Positions 53,199 through 62,402 are shown, counted from the stretch's first letter. The stretch: DNA of 64,000 nt from CBFHMJ01 sp965656875 (GCA_965656875.1 CBFHMJ010000010.1:298580-362579), one strand, 5' to 3'. The notes: a model not told the origin generated them from the letters alone. Numbers and translations are program-made.

Positions 53199-54431
53199 AT
53201 GTCTCAGCAACACCTGTCCAGTTTATTCCAATATTTTCCATTCAAGCGCGCTCATTATTTGTGTCAGTTTATACTGATAAATGCACTGATTTTCACCACT
53301 TGCAGTCTGAGTGCCGCAGAATCAACAGAAAAACCCGCTTCTTCCCTCAATCGTCAAAAAGTAACCGCCACGGCCAAAACATTCTCTCGCTTCGTCAAAC
53401 GTGAATACCAGAAAGAAGCCATTCCAGGCGTTGCCCTTGCAGTGGTTTATAAGGGAGAAACAATACTGATCGACACCTATGGTCGAAGAATTGCCGGACA
53501 TAAAGAAAAAATTGATGAACACACTATTTTCAGGCTCGCGTCCGTATCAAAGACCTTTGCCGCTGAATTAACCGCGATGTTAGTCGCGGAAGGCAAGCTA
53601 AACTGGAACGACCCGATCACCAAATACGTACCTGAGTTTAAGCTGGCGAATAATCGAGAAAAACAACTGACCATTCATCATGTATTGAGTCACAGCACCG
53701 GCCTGGTGCCATATGCATTTGATAATCTGCTCAATGCCAATCAATCACTCGACAAAATTCTACCCAAATTCGACAAAATTAAACCGATTTGCAATCCCGG
53801 GCGTTGTTACGGCTATCAGAATATCGTCTACAGTCTGGTTGAACCGGCGCTGGAATCCACCTCAGGTCAAACCTACGAAAACCTGCTTCACAAACGTATT
53901 TTCTTCCCGCTGGAAATGAAAGACGCCAGTGTTGGCCTTGATCCATGGCAGGATAATGACAATCGCACCTCACCTCATGTTGAAGTCAGAGGTCGAGCTC
54001 GTCCTGTGAAGGTTAAAGAGTCTTACTATCAAATCGCCCCTGCGGCCGGCGTCAATGCCAGTATCACTGACCTGTCAAAATGGCTGCATGCCCAAATGGG
54101 CTATCATGAGGCCGTTATCCCGCAACACGTCATTGAGACCGTCACCACGCCAACGATTCGTACACGACAACCAATGCGGCACCGCAACTGGCGCAAACAC
54201 CTGAAAGATGCACATTATGGTCTGGGTTGGCGTATTTATGACTATGGCGACAATGAAATCGTTTATCACGGTGGTTATGTCTCAGGATTCAGAGCCAGTG
54301 TCGCCTGGTCACCAGAGCATGAAGTAGGTGTCGCCATCCTGTTAAATGCAGAATCCAATGCAATCAGCCACTTTATGACTCGCTTCTGGGAAGCGCTATT
54401 GATAAAAAACAACAAGAGAAAGAAACGATAG
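53199..54431 (+). CDS. serine hydrolase of the class C beta-lactamase-like family
   Basis: A 410-aa protein with a hydrophobic signal region (FILINALIFTTCSLSAAES, about residues 24-42). The three active-site elements are SxxK as SVSK, YxN as YQN in RCYGYQN, and HxG in YHGGYVSGF. LTIHHVLSHSTGLVPYAF and GLGWRIYDYGDN are usual for the PF00144 group that includes esterases, D-aminopeptidases and AmpC-like enzymes. Substrate is unknown. The ATG at 53199 has a poor ribosome site. It is unrelated in sequence detail to the larger homologue at 9699, which has extra membrane segments. Confidence 0.85.
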   Translation: MSQQHLSSLFQYFPFKRAHYLCQFILINALIFTTCSLSAAESTEKPASSLNRQKVTATAKTFSRFVKREYQKEAIPGVALAVVYKGETILIDTYGRRIAGHKEKIDEHTIFRLASVSKTFAAELTAMLVAEGKLNWNDPITKYVPEFKLANNREKQLTIHHVLSHSTGLVPYAFDNLLNANQSLDKILPKFDKIKPICNPGRCYGYQNIVYSLVEPALESTSGQTYENLLHKRIFFPLEMKDASVGLDPWQDNDNRTSPHVEVRGRARPVKVKESYYQIAPAAGVNASITDLSKWLHAQMGYHEAVIPQHVIETVTTPTIRTRQPMRHRNWRKHLKDAHYGLGWRIYDYGDNEIVYHGGYVSGFRASVAWSPEHEVGVAILLNAESNAISHFMTRFWEALLIKNNKRKKR

Positions 54432-54513
54432 CCAAATCGCTGATACCGTTAGCTGTAAACTTTATATAGATCGCGTATGATGAGTGACCACACCTAACTA
54501 ACCCATAATCAGC

Positions 54514-55806
54514 ATGTTACAACGCCTTTTTAAACTGCATGAACATCAAACTACTGTAAAACGTGAAATCATTGCAGGTATCACAACCTTCCTCACGATG
54601 GCTTACATCATTTTTGTTAACCCTGCGATGTTGGCTGATGCAGGCATGGATAAAGGTTCAGTGTTTGTTGCTACGTGTCTGGCCTCAGCTGCTGGCTGTT
54701 TCATTATGGGTTTCCTTGCAAATTATCCGATTGCTCTTGCCCCCGGCATGGGATTAAACGCCTTCTTTACGTATACCGTGGTTCTGGAAATGGGATACAG
54801 CTGGGAAGCGGCACTTGGCGCTGTGTTTCTATCGGGTGTGTTATTTATTGGATTAAGCATATTCAAAATCAGGGAATGGTTAATCAACACCATTCCACTC
54901 TCGTTACGACGTGGAATCGCTGTTGGTATTGGTTTGTTTCTTGCCATCATTGCACTGAAAAATGCCGGTATTATTATCGACAACCCGGCCACACTGGTTG
55001 GCCTGGGCGATATGAATTCGTTTCCACCATTGATGACAGCCTTAGGGCTATTTTTGATTATTGGTCTTAAAGTCAGAAATATCAGTGGTGCCGTAATGAT
55101 TTCAATTCTGGCCGTCACCTTACTTTCTGTGTTGGCAGGTTATAGTCAGTGGCAAGGTGTCGTGTCTTTGCCGCCATCTATCGAACCAACTTTTTTTGCG
55201 CTTGATATCGCCAGCGCTCTTGAGCCCGCAATGATTAGTGTCGTGTTCGCCCTGTTATTTGTAGATTTATTCGATACCAGCGGTACATTAATCGCTGTAG
55301 CACAACGTGGTAACTTGCTTGATAAAGACGGAAAAATGCCACGATTAAATCGTGCGCTACTGGCTGATTCTGGCGCAACAGTTATCGGGGCTACATTAGG
55401 CACATCTACAACAACAAGCTACATAGAGAGTACCGCTGGCGTCAGCGCTGGTGGACGAACCGGTCTTACGTCCGTTATGGTCGGCCTGCTGTTCTTACTT
55501 GCCTTGTTCCTGTCACCTCTCGCTGCAACAGTGCCCCCGTGGGCAACCGCAGGCGCGCTACTATATATTGCTATTCTAATGATGGCCGAATTTCGTCATA
55601 TTGACTGGGATGACCTGACAGATACCGCCCCAGTGGTGATAGCGGCATTAATGATGCCACTGACGTTTTCAATTGCTAACGGGATTATCTTTGGGTTTAT
55701 CACTTATACCGCGATCAAATTGTTTGCGGGACGCCACAAAGAGATATCGCTGGGAATCTGGGTCTTAACGGCAATCTTTATCGCGAAGATCATCGCATTC
55801 AGTTAA
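54514..55806 (+). CDS. NCS2/AzgA-family purine permease
   Basis: A 430-aa permease with about 13-14 spans. ITTFLTMAYIIFVNPAMLADAGMD, LAPGMGLNAFFTYTVV, LFVDLFDTSGTLIAV and GTSTTTSYIESTAGVSAGGRTGLTSV are diagnostic of the AzgA branch, which transports adenine, guanine or hypoxanthine with protons (GhxP/PurP-like). Which base is carried cannot be read from the sequence. It stands alone with 82 bp to the previous stop and has no obvious riboswitch. Confidence 0.92.
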   Translation: MLQRLFKLHEHQTTVKREIIAGITTFLTMAYIIFVNPAMLADAGMDKGSVFVATCLASAAGCFIMGFLANYPIALAPGMGLNAFFTYTVVLEMGYSWEAALGAVFLSGVLFIGLSIFKIREWLINTIPLSLRRGIAVGIGLFLAIIALKNAGIIIDNPATLVGLGDMNSFPPLMTALGLFLIIGLKVRNISGAVMISILAVTLLSVLAGYSQWQGVVSLPPSIEPTFFALDIASALEPAMISVVFALLFVDLFDTSGTLIAVAQRGNLLDKDGKMPRLNRALLADSGATVIGATLGTSTTTSYIESTAGVSAGGRTGLTSVMVGLLFLLALFLSPLAATVPPWATAGALLYIAILMMAEFRHIDWDDLTDTAPVVIAALMMPLTFSIANGIIFGFITYTAIKLFAGRHKEISLGIWVLTAIFIAKIIAFS

Positions 55807-56082
55807 TGTCTGTTGATCTATTCGATTCAAGCTCTATCCGGTTTCAATAAGCAACATACTCCGCAATTTAGTACATTTTTCGCACCAAAGAATATCACCT
55901 GCAGGCAGTGTGTATTACATGCCACCAACAAACAGGTCTGCTGTATTTCAAATGATAGCGATTCTCCGGTAGCATAAAAACACAAAATGAAACGTTTAAT
56001 TTTCATTTTGTTAATATTATTATGTTGCCCTTAAAATTAAAGTGAAGTGATCAGGGTCTGTTGATAAGAAGATTGCTTCTCT
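55807..56082. other. gap after the purine permease
   Basis: Part of a 345-bp gap between convergent genes. Only the terminator at its far end (56083-56119) was recognised; the rest is AT-rich with no gene or repeat that I can support. Confidence 0.5.
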
Positions 56083-56119
56083 GAAAATAAATGCCCGTCA
56101 ATTGGGGTTGTCCGGGCAT
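56083..56119 (-). terminator. terminator of the cupredoxin-like gene
   Basis: On the minus strand ATGCCCG / CGGGCAT (56113-56119 and 56091-56097) form a 7-bp stem with a 15-nt loop followed by TTATTTT. It lies 33 bases after the stop at 56152. Confidence 0.65.
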
Positions 56120-56151
56120 GATTAAGGTGAGTGAGAAAATTGGGTCAGAAA

Positions 56152-56496
56152 TTACTTAACGTTTACTTCATACCAGGGCGTTGGGTTAATTGGACAGCGA
56201 TAACGGAAACCCTTGTCGCTTACAGTAACAGTAGTTTCCCTGGTTTCACCGGGCTCCAGCGGGAACATTTCCAAAGGCTTATTAGTGCCTAATTCCTGTA
56301 GCTGGAATCCAACAACTTTTCCTGCTTTATTGCTCACAATGAACGTGTATTCACCAGCCGGTAGCTGAGACAAGGTTTCCTTAGCAGCAAAATAGCCATT
56401 GTATTCATCAAGATGAATGGTTGTTTTTGCAAACCCTGCACTGCTTACAAGCACAGCAGCAGAAACTGCCAATACGTTCATCAGTCGCTTGATCAT
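56152..56496 (-). CDS. small periplasmic cupredoxin-like protein
   Basis: A 114-aa exported protein. GGAG lies 7 bases before the ATG at 56496, chosen over a 63-codon longer frame that would overlap the divergent regulator. MIKRLMNVLAVSAAVLVSSAGFA is a signal peptide. The mature part, LPAGEYTFIVSNKAGKVVGF, FPLEPGETRETTVTVSDKGFRYRCPINPTPW, follows the pattern of cupredoxin folds (PGE/T before the last strands, a Cys then Pro near the end), with one cysteine where the type 1 copper cysteine would be. The expected histidine ligands are missing, so copper binding is doubtful. Divergent from the AraC gene by 113 bp. Confidence 0.65.
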   Translation of the reverse strand: MIKRLMNVLAVSAAVLVSSAGFAKTTIHLDEYNGYFAAKETLSQLPAGEYTFIVSNKAGKVVGFQLQELGTNKPLEMFPLEPGETRETTVTVSDKGFRYRCPINPTPWYEVNVK

Positions 56497-56609
56497 CGGT
56501 ATCTCCAGTTGTAATTTAACAGCAACGAGCGCATTATAGTGAAGCACTTTAGTACTAAAAATCATAAAAAGTGCATTATTTTTGTCAGATAGTACATAGG
56601 GGGAAGGCA

Positions 56610-57530
56610 ATGGATGTAATGAGTGATCTACTGAACTCTGTCCGACTTCAGGCAAGCAGCTACTTTTGCAGCGAGTTCTCTTCACCCTGGGGCATGGATA
56701 TTCCAGATGTTAAGAATGGTGTATTTCACGCTGTTATTCGTGGCCAGGCCTGGCTACATCTGAGAGGTTATGATTCGCCCATACCTTTAACCGCCGGAGA
56801 TATCGTCGCTTTTCCCGGAGGCGTTACCCATTGCATCAGCGACCAGCCTAACGGCGCAGCTTTACCCGGTCCCTGGGTCATTGACGAGATCGTCAGTGGC
56901 AGAAACCCGTTCAAAGCAGAAGGTATTTCCACCACGTTACTTTGTGGCCATTTCGACTATGATCAATCGGTGAGCCATCCTTTATTGGAAGAACTTCCTC
57001 CCTATATTCACATAACAACGACGGAACAAATGGAGCTGACCTGGCTTTGGCAACTTATTACCAATATTGGCCGAGAATCCAGAAGCAGTGAGCCTGGCGC
57101 AGCTACCATTGCAGACAGACTTACAGAAGTTTTAATCATCCAACTTTTCAGAATTGCCCTTACCAGTGATCAGTACGACAGTGGATTCTTAAAAGCATTA
57201 AGTGATGACTATGTTGGTCGAGCGTTACAACTTATGCATGAAAGTCCTGAACACTCCTGGACCGTTGAACGACTCGCTGAACGTGTTGGTCTGTCGAGAA
57301 CAGGATTTAACAGCCGATTCAGAGATAAAATTGGTCTCCCTCCCCTGAGTTACCTCACCAACTGGCGAATGGAAATTGCAAGAAAACGTTTATTGGAGAG
57401 TGATAACTCGCTATTATCCATCGCCGAACAAGTTGGTTACAGCTCTGAAGCAGCATTTAGCAAGGCATTTACAAAGCATTTCCAGGTCGGCCCAGGAAAA
57501 ATGCGCAGAGAATATGTCAAAGCCATCTAG
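56610..57530 (+). CDS. AraC-family regulator with cupin sensor domain
   Basis: A 306-aa regulator. The N-terminal half is a cupin_6-type domain (FHAVIRGQAWLHLRGYDSPIPLTAGDIVAFPGGVTHCISD) and the C-terminal 100 residues are the double HTH: WTVERLAERVGLSRTGFNSRFRDKIGLPPLSYLTNWRMEIARKRL, then SIAEQVGYSSEAAFSKAFTKHF. AGGGGG/GGAAGG directly upstream supports the ATG at 56610. This cupin_6/AraC type often senses small organic ligands. It lies between the divergent cupredoxin-like gene and the glutamine-synthetase-like gene 51 bases downstream, both possible targets. Confidence 0.9.
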   Translation: MDVMSDLLNSVRLQASSYFCSEFSSPWGMDIPDVKNGVFHAVIRGQAWLHLRGYDSPIPLTAGDIVAFPGGVTHCISDQPNGAALPGPWVIDEIVSGRNPFKAEGISTTLLCGHFDYDQSVSHPLLEELPPYIHITTTEQMELTWLWQLITNIGRESRSSEPGAATIADRLTEVLIIQLFRIALTSDQYDSGFLKALSDDYVGRALQLMHESPEHSWTVERLAERVGLSRTGFNSRFRDKIGLPPLSYLTNWRMEIARKRLLESDNSLLSIAEQVGYSSEAAFSKAFTKHFQVGPGKMRREYVKAI

Positions 57531-57581
57531 CGCTTGTGAGAGTCATTGTGTCATTAAACTTCAGTCAACATTCAGGACAAT

Positions 57582-58823
57582 GTGTTGTTCGATAAATTTA
57601 CAGACCGTGATATTGCGTCAACAAGTACCATGAATCCACCACCCAGGTTGCCACTCACAGAATTAAATGATGCATCGGCGATGGCCAGAGGCATTATTGA
57701 ACTAATGACGCTGGAACTTACCCTGAATGGTTATCGCCCCGTCATTCATTTTGAATTAGAAGGCGGCTTTAAAATGCCCCCCGGCGTCGATCCGAGGCAA
57801 TTAAATTTCTCGCTCATTAATCAGGAGTTAAAAGCGTTACACATCCTCGGCGAGCTAAAAGAGGAATACTGGCCGGGTCAGTGGGAATACGTTTCGTTAT
57901 TTGAAGGACAAAACCCGTTGCGAGAGGCCGATGACTTACATCGCGCAATGCAGGTATTACCCGGACTTTGCCAACAAGCAGGAGCCAGGGAAGCATGGAT
58001 TAAACCCGTATTATGGTCTGCCGATGCAGGCCGCTTAGCCCCCGGGTGCAGTAATGTATTTGATTTATCCACCAACAGTGTTCACATCCCAAATGCCGTT
58101 CAAATCAATATCAGCTTGCTCAATCAACAAGGCGAGAATTGCGTTCCTTACCAGCATTTTGGCGAACGTCTGCAACGACACTTTCTCGAATCCAGCAGAG
58201 ACTGCACCCTAATCTACCTACCAGAACAAGAAGCCTTTGAACGCCTGGCACTCAGAAAACATTATGGCCTTGATGCAGAACTCAGTTCACCTTTTGATAT
58301 TTCTGGTGGTCACCAGGGTTCAATTGCTCTTTATAAAGAGCTTGGCAAGCACAACCAGAAAATGGGGGCTAAAACGCTATTAGTTGACCACCTGGAACGC
58401 CCCGTTGTAGAAGATTATGACTGGCACCAAACAGCTCGGGTTGAACATCGACTGGGCGCGTCCAGTGCCCGATACAATCCCTGGTTCAATACAGTGTTTG
58501 CGCTGGCAAATCTGACAGATGCATTGCAAGAGCATTTAAAAGCACAACAAGTTAGTGATAATCAGTGGCCTGGTTATGAAGGTGAAAACTACCCTTCACT
58601 TCCCACCGCGTTATATCAAACAGACGAGCAACCCGGTGCATTTGAATTATTCTGCGAATCAACCTGGTTGCCAACGTCAATTACTCGCAGCATTCATCAA
58701 CTAACACAGTTTGAAGCTGGCATTGAATTTTTGAATATCACTGGAATCAGTAGTAATTACGGTGAGAAATTTAAACAAAGCATCATAGAAACTTATAGAA
58801 AATCGGTAATCTTTGAGCTGTAG
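57582..58823 (+). CDS. divergent glutamine-synthetase-like (PuuA-like) protein lacking the N-terminal domain
   Basis: A 413-aa protein which I recognise as the GS catalytic domain from motif order: E58-L-E60 in HFELEGGF (the ExE metal pair), E94/95 and E102 in EEYWPGQWEY followed by LREADDL, AWIKPVL where the family has FMPKP, and R286-V-E288-H-R290 in ARVEHRLGASSARYNPW (the RxExR and NPY region). Two things are odd: the usual N-terminal beta-grasp domain (about 100 residues, which supplies the catalytic Asp to the next subunit) is absent, and Gln174/Asn176 in VQINISLL stand where GS has the conserved His pair. So it may be a changed ligase or a pseudoenzyme. Start GTG (AGGA 4 bases upstream) is uncertain. 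It follows an araC gene and precedes ovoA by 243 bp. Confidence 0.7.
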   Translation: MLFDKFTDRDIASTSTMNPPPRLPLTELNDASAMARGIIELMTLELTLNGYRPVIHFELEGGFKMPPGVDPRQLNFSLINQELKALHILGELKEEYWPGQWEYVSLFEGQNPLREADDLHRAMQVLPGLCQQAGAREAWIKPVLWSADAGRLAPGCSNVFDLSTNSVHIPNAVQINISLLNQQGENCVPYQHFGERLQRHFLESSRDCTLIYLPEQEAFERLALRKHYGLDAELSSPFDISGGHQGSIALYKELGKHNQKMGAKTLLVDHLERPVVEDYDWHQTARVEHRLGASSARYNPWFNTVFALANLTDALQEHLKAQQVSDNQWPGYEGENYPSLPTALYQTDEQPGAFELFCESTWLPTSITRSIHQLTQFEAGIEFLNITGISSNYGEKFKQSIIETYRKSVIFEL

Positions 58824-59066
58824 CAAAACAAGCGCCAAATAATCCTGCGAGGATTGAAAGCTGAAAAGACCTTACCAGGTCACATAAACAAATTTGATAA
58901 TAAATCGCCGACATTTGCTAAGATTTTTTACAAATTTCGGCAATATTGCTTTTTTTCTTAACCAGCTGTTGATTTATGCGTTCGGTTCAGTCACATTTGC
59001 GGCGTCTGGCCCCGAGGAACATACAGCTTTAATACCCTATTTATAACGACTAACTAAAGAATTGAC

Positions 59067-61187
59067 ATGATGGAATCACTAGTTGCGAAACCACCACTAT
59101 TATCAGGAACTGACGTAAACGCTAAACGGGAAGAAATTAAGCAGTATTTTCTTCACACGTACACACTCTACGAAAAACTTTTCGACACAATCAACGATGA
59201 TGAAGCTTACTATCTTCGGCCAGAGCCCCTCCGACATCCCCTTATTTTTTATTACGGACACACCGCCGCATTTTTCATCAATAAACTAATCCTGGGGAAA
59301 TACATTGATGCCAGAATCGACAAGAAAATCGAGTCCATCTGTGCAGTTGGTGTCGATGAAATGTCCTGGGATGACCTGAATACCGACCATTATGAATGGC
59401 CATCTGTCGCTGACGTAAGGCAGTATCGTCGCGATGTTGAAGCACTTGTTTGCAATATTATTGATACGATGCCGCTTGAATTGCCTATTCAACAACATTC
59501 ACTGGCCTGGGTTATTCTGATGGGTGCGGAACACGAGCGCATTCATGTCGAAACATCTTCTGTGATTATGCGAATGTTACCCACCAGTTATCTGACTGAT
59601 AATGGTTACTGGGCAGCCTGTGACGAATCAGGAGTGGCACCAGACAATGAGCTGATCGCTGTTGAAGAAAATCATGTCGTATTAGGCAAGCCAGCAAGCA
59701 ATGAAACGTATGGCTGGGACAATGAATACGGTGAATTGCCGGTTGATGTCGCATCATTCGATACCAGTAAATACCTGGTTTCAAATCAGGAATTTATGGC
59801 ATTCGTTGATAATGGTGGTTACAACACGCTTGAATACTGGACAGAAGAAGGTCAGAACTGGTTATCTTTCACCAAAGCTGAACATCCCAGATTCTGGTTT
59901 AAAAAAGGCGATACCTGGTATCAGCGCAATTTTATGACTGAAATGCCATTACCGCTCAACTGGCCGGTAGAGGTTAACTATCTGGAAGCAAAAGCATTTT
60001 GTAACTGGAAGTCAAAACAGACTCAATCCCACGTCCGTCTTCCAACGGAAGCCGAATGGCAAGTATTACGCAACAAAATGGACACAGATTCACCCGACTG
60101 GACCGAAGCTCCAGGTAATATCAACCTTGAATACTTTGCCTCCTCAATGCCGGTTAATCGCTTTGAAACCGACGGTATTTTTGACATTATCGGCAACGTT
60201 TGGCAATGGACTGAATCGCCCATTGATGGCTATCCTGGCTTTAACGTTCACCCGTTGTACGATGATTTTTCCACACCAACTTTTGATGGCAAACACAACC
60301 TGATTAAAGGTGGTAGCTGGGTCTCTACCGGTAATGAAGCGACACGAGATTCACGGTATGCATTCAGACGTCATTTCTTCCAACATGCGGGATTCCGTTA
60401 TGTTCGCTCTGATTCAGCAGACGTTCCTGTGCAACCGATGAATGAATTCGAAATGGATCAGGAGATTTCACGACATCTTGAACGCCACTATGGACCGGGG
60501 CAACCCGCGCTAGGCCAGTTAAATCAAAACAGTCAAATCACTATGGTTGATACTGTACTTGGCTTGATTCCAGAGGTTAAACGAACCAATGCGCTTGATT
60601 TAGGGTGTTCAGTTGGTCGTGGTGCATTTGAACTGGCAAAACATTTTGATCATGTCGATGGTATCGATTTTACGGCTCGAAATATCCAACACAGTCTTCG
60701 ACTTAAGGAACAAGGACAAGTTCGATACGCCATTACCAATGAAGGCGAGATAGTCGATTTCCGTGAAATTTCTATCAAAGATATCGGCTATGCCGACATC
60801 AGAGATAAAGTGGATTTTTGTCAGGGTGACGCTCACAACCTGAAACCTCTGTATTCTGGTTATGATCTTATTATCTGTAACCAGCTACTGGACTACCTGT
60901 ATAACCCGTCATTGTTCCTTAAAATTATCGATCAACGACTCAACGCAGGTGGCTATCTCGCCATTAATACAGCCTGGCAGTGGAATACAGGAAAAACTGA
61001 ACGAGATGAATGGTTAGGCGGTGTAAAAATTAACGGCGAAAACTACACCGGGATTGATGCACTGACTGATAAATTATCTGACCGCTTCGAACGTGTTGCC
61101 AGTCAGGAAATGTCATCTGTCGCGCCACTAAACGCCCGAAAATTCGATGTTGAATTAACAGAATTAACTATCTGGCGTTTAAAATAA
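59067..61187 (+). CDS. ovoA: 5-histidylcysteine sulfoxide synthase with C-terminal methyltransferase
   Basis: A 706-aa three-domain enzyme of ovothiol synthesis. Residues about 20-190 are a DinB-type domain with the iron-binding histidines H65 (YYGHTA) and H156xxxH160xE162 (HERIHVE). Residues about 215-475 are the FGE/sulfatase-modifying-type domain that carries the active site (GEYGELPVDVASFDTSKYLVSNQEF, RLPTEAEWQVL, NVWQWTESP, LIKGGSW, RHAFRR-like RYAFRRHFFQ). Residues about 490-706 are a SAM methyltransferase (NALDLGCSVGRGAFELA). OvoA joins cysteine sulfur to histidine C5 using oxygen and later methylates the imidazole. The ATG pair at 59067/59070 leaves the exact start open by one codon. 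Confidence 0.93.
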   Translation: MMESLVAKPPLLSGTDVNAKREEIKQYFLHTYTLYEKLFDTINDDEAYYLRPEPLRHPLIFYYGHTAAFFINKLILGKYIDARIDKKIESICAVGVDEMSWDDLNTDHYEWPSVADVRQYRRDVEALVCNIIDTMPLELPIQQHSLAWVILMGAEHERIHVETSSVIMRMLPTSYLTDNGYWAACDESGVAPDNELIAVEENHVVLGKPASNETYGWDNEYGELPVDVASFDTSKYLVSNQEFMAFVDNGGYNTLEYWTEEGQNWLSFTKAEHPRFWFKKGDTWYQRNFMTEMPLPLNWPVEVNYLEAKAFCNWKSKQTQSHVRLPTEAEWQVLRNKMDTDSPDWTEAPGNINLEYFASSMPVNRFETDGIFDIIGNVWQWTESPIDGYPGFNVHPLYDDFSTPTFDGKHNLIKGGSWVSTGNEATRDSRYAFRRHFFQHAGFRYVRSDSADVPVQPMNEFEMDQEISRHLERHYGPGQPALGQLNQNSQITMVDTVLGLIPEVKRTNALDLGCSVGRGAFELAKHFDHVDGIDFTARNIQHSLRLKEQGQVRYAITNEGEIVDFREISIKDIGYADIRDKVDFCQGDAHNLKPLYSGYDLIICNQLLDYLYNPSLFLKIIDQRLNAGGYLAINTAWQWNTGKTERDEWLGGVKINGENYTGIDALTDKLSDRFERVASQEMSSVAPLNARKFDVELTELTIWRLK

Positions 61188-61203
61188 ATCTACTAACTCC
61201 ATC

Positions 61204-61227
61204 GTCGCCTGGTGTTAACCGGGCGAC
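61204..61227 (+). other. intercistronic stem-loop between ovoA and the PLP enzyme
   Basis: GTCGCCTGGT (61204-61213) pairs with ACCGGGCGAC (61218-61227) (one T-G wobble) around a GTTA loop. No T-run follows, so it is more likely an mRNA processing or stability element, or a partial attenuator, than a full terminator. Confidence 0.5.
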
Positions 61228-61250
61228 ATCACATCTAATCAGAGTCAGCC

Positions 61251-62402
61251 GTGAAAGACTTATTTAAACCAGCCCCTCATATCCAGTTTTCTCAATCCCT
61301 CACCTGTCCGATTATCGCCAGTCTCAGTGATTCATGCGCTGAACCTCTGAGTATTCAGGCATTGAATGAACTCAGTAACGACACACTTTTACCGTCATTA
61401 CTCCAAAAAAACCTGGGCTACGCCAGTTTGCAAGGTAGCGAAACATTACGCCAGCGTATCGCAGACAGCACCGGACTTGCTGATATAAAAGCAGAAAACG
61501 TCCTTACCTGTTGCGGTGCTCAGGAAGCTATTTTTATGGCAATGACTTACTTGCTGGAACCCGGCGACGAGGTTATTACCATAACCCCTTGCTATCCATC
61601 TTTATATTCACTGACACAACAAACAGGGGTTCATGTTCATAACATTACGCTGGAGTTCGATAATCAGTGGGCATTTCCCGTTGAGCATCTGATCAGCTTA
61701 ATCAATAAAAAAACTAAGTTAATTGTACTGAACACCCCTCAAAATCCGACGGGTGCCAGTTTGTCTCAACAACAATTAGCAGCTATCACTCAGCAAGCAG
61801 CATTAATGGGATGCTGGATTTTGTATGACGGCGTTTCTGCACTTACCAGACTGGATGAATCGAGTACTGATGAGAACAACAACCAGACAATATCAGACAG
61901 CCTGAATTATGAACGCGCAATCAATATTAATGTGATGTCGAAAAGTTACGGTCAGCCTGGCATACGTATTGGGTGGTTAACCTGTCAGGATAAGCACTTA
62001 CTTAATGCATTGATTCCTATGAAATCTTATCTGTCGATTTGCACCTCATCAACGGATGAAATGCTGGCTGCAACCGTGTTAGAGCACAGAGAAACTATTA
62101 TTGCCCGGAACAACAACATTGCCCGGAAAAACATACAAGCAATTGATACTTTCATGCAACAAAACCAGCAATACTTTAGCTGGCATAAACCATCATCAGG
62201 CCTGTTAACTCTCATTAAATCTCATCTGGACGAAGACAGCCATTCGTTTGCTCGTCGCTTTGCTGAAGCAACCAGTATATTGTTGTTACCCGGTGATTTA
62301 TTCTTCATGGATGGTAATTTCTTCCGTCTCGGATTCGGGCGAACCCATGTACCCGACAGTCTTGCTGCACTGGATACTTTTCTTGGATCTATTGATCTTT
62401 GA
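61251..62402 (+). CDS. ovoB: fold-type I PLP enzyme, probable 5-histidylcysteine sulfoxide lyase
   Basis: A 383-aa aminotransferase-class I/II-like protein. The PLP lysine is K231 in VMSKSYGQPGIRIGW, the NPQNPTG-type segment reads LNTPQNPTGASLS, CCGAQEAIFMAMTYLLEPGDEVI binds the phosphate, and the terminal arginine is in FFRLGFGR. It starts with GTG 63 bases after ovoA on the same strand. Ovothiol synthesis needs a PLP lyase (OvoB) to split the OvoA sulfoxide product, and such enzymes are of this fold, so I call it OvoB on context. A plain aminotransferase remains possible because lyase and transaminase cannot be told apart by motif. Confidence 0.7.
   Translation: MKDLFKPAPHIQFSQSLTCPIIASLSDSCAEPLSIQALNELSNDTLLPSLLQKNLGYASLQGSETLRQRIADSTGLADIKAENVLTCCGAQEAIFMAMTYLLEPGDEVITITPCYPSLYSLTQQTGVHVHNITLEFDNQWAFPVEHLISLINKKTKLIVLNTPQNPTGASLSQQQLAAITQQAALMGCWILYDGVSALTRLDESSTDENNNQTISDSLNYERAININVMSKSYGQPGIRIGWLTCQDKHLLNALIPMKSYLSICTSSTDEMLAATVLEHRETIIARNNNIARKNIQAIDTFMQQNQQYFSWHKPSSGLLTLIKSHLDEDSHSFARRFAEATSILLLPGDLFFMDGNFFRLGFGRTHVPDSLAALDTFLGSIDL

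Noticed and set aside
54675..55118. Two 131-codon frames on opposite strands inside the purine permease gene
   Set aside because: Both are alternative-frame readings of a well-conserved membrane protein gene; neither shows a family motif or start signal.
56497..56685. 63-residue N-terminal extension of the cupredoxin-like protein
   Set aside because: A good GGAG and a signal peptide begin at 56496; the extension has no signal-peptide character and would overlap the divergent AraC gene's leader and start.
58838..58853. AATCCT/AGGATT mini-hairpin after the GS-like gene as a terminator
   Set aside because: Only six base pairs with a 3-nt loop and no T-run.
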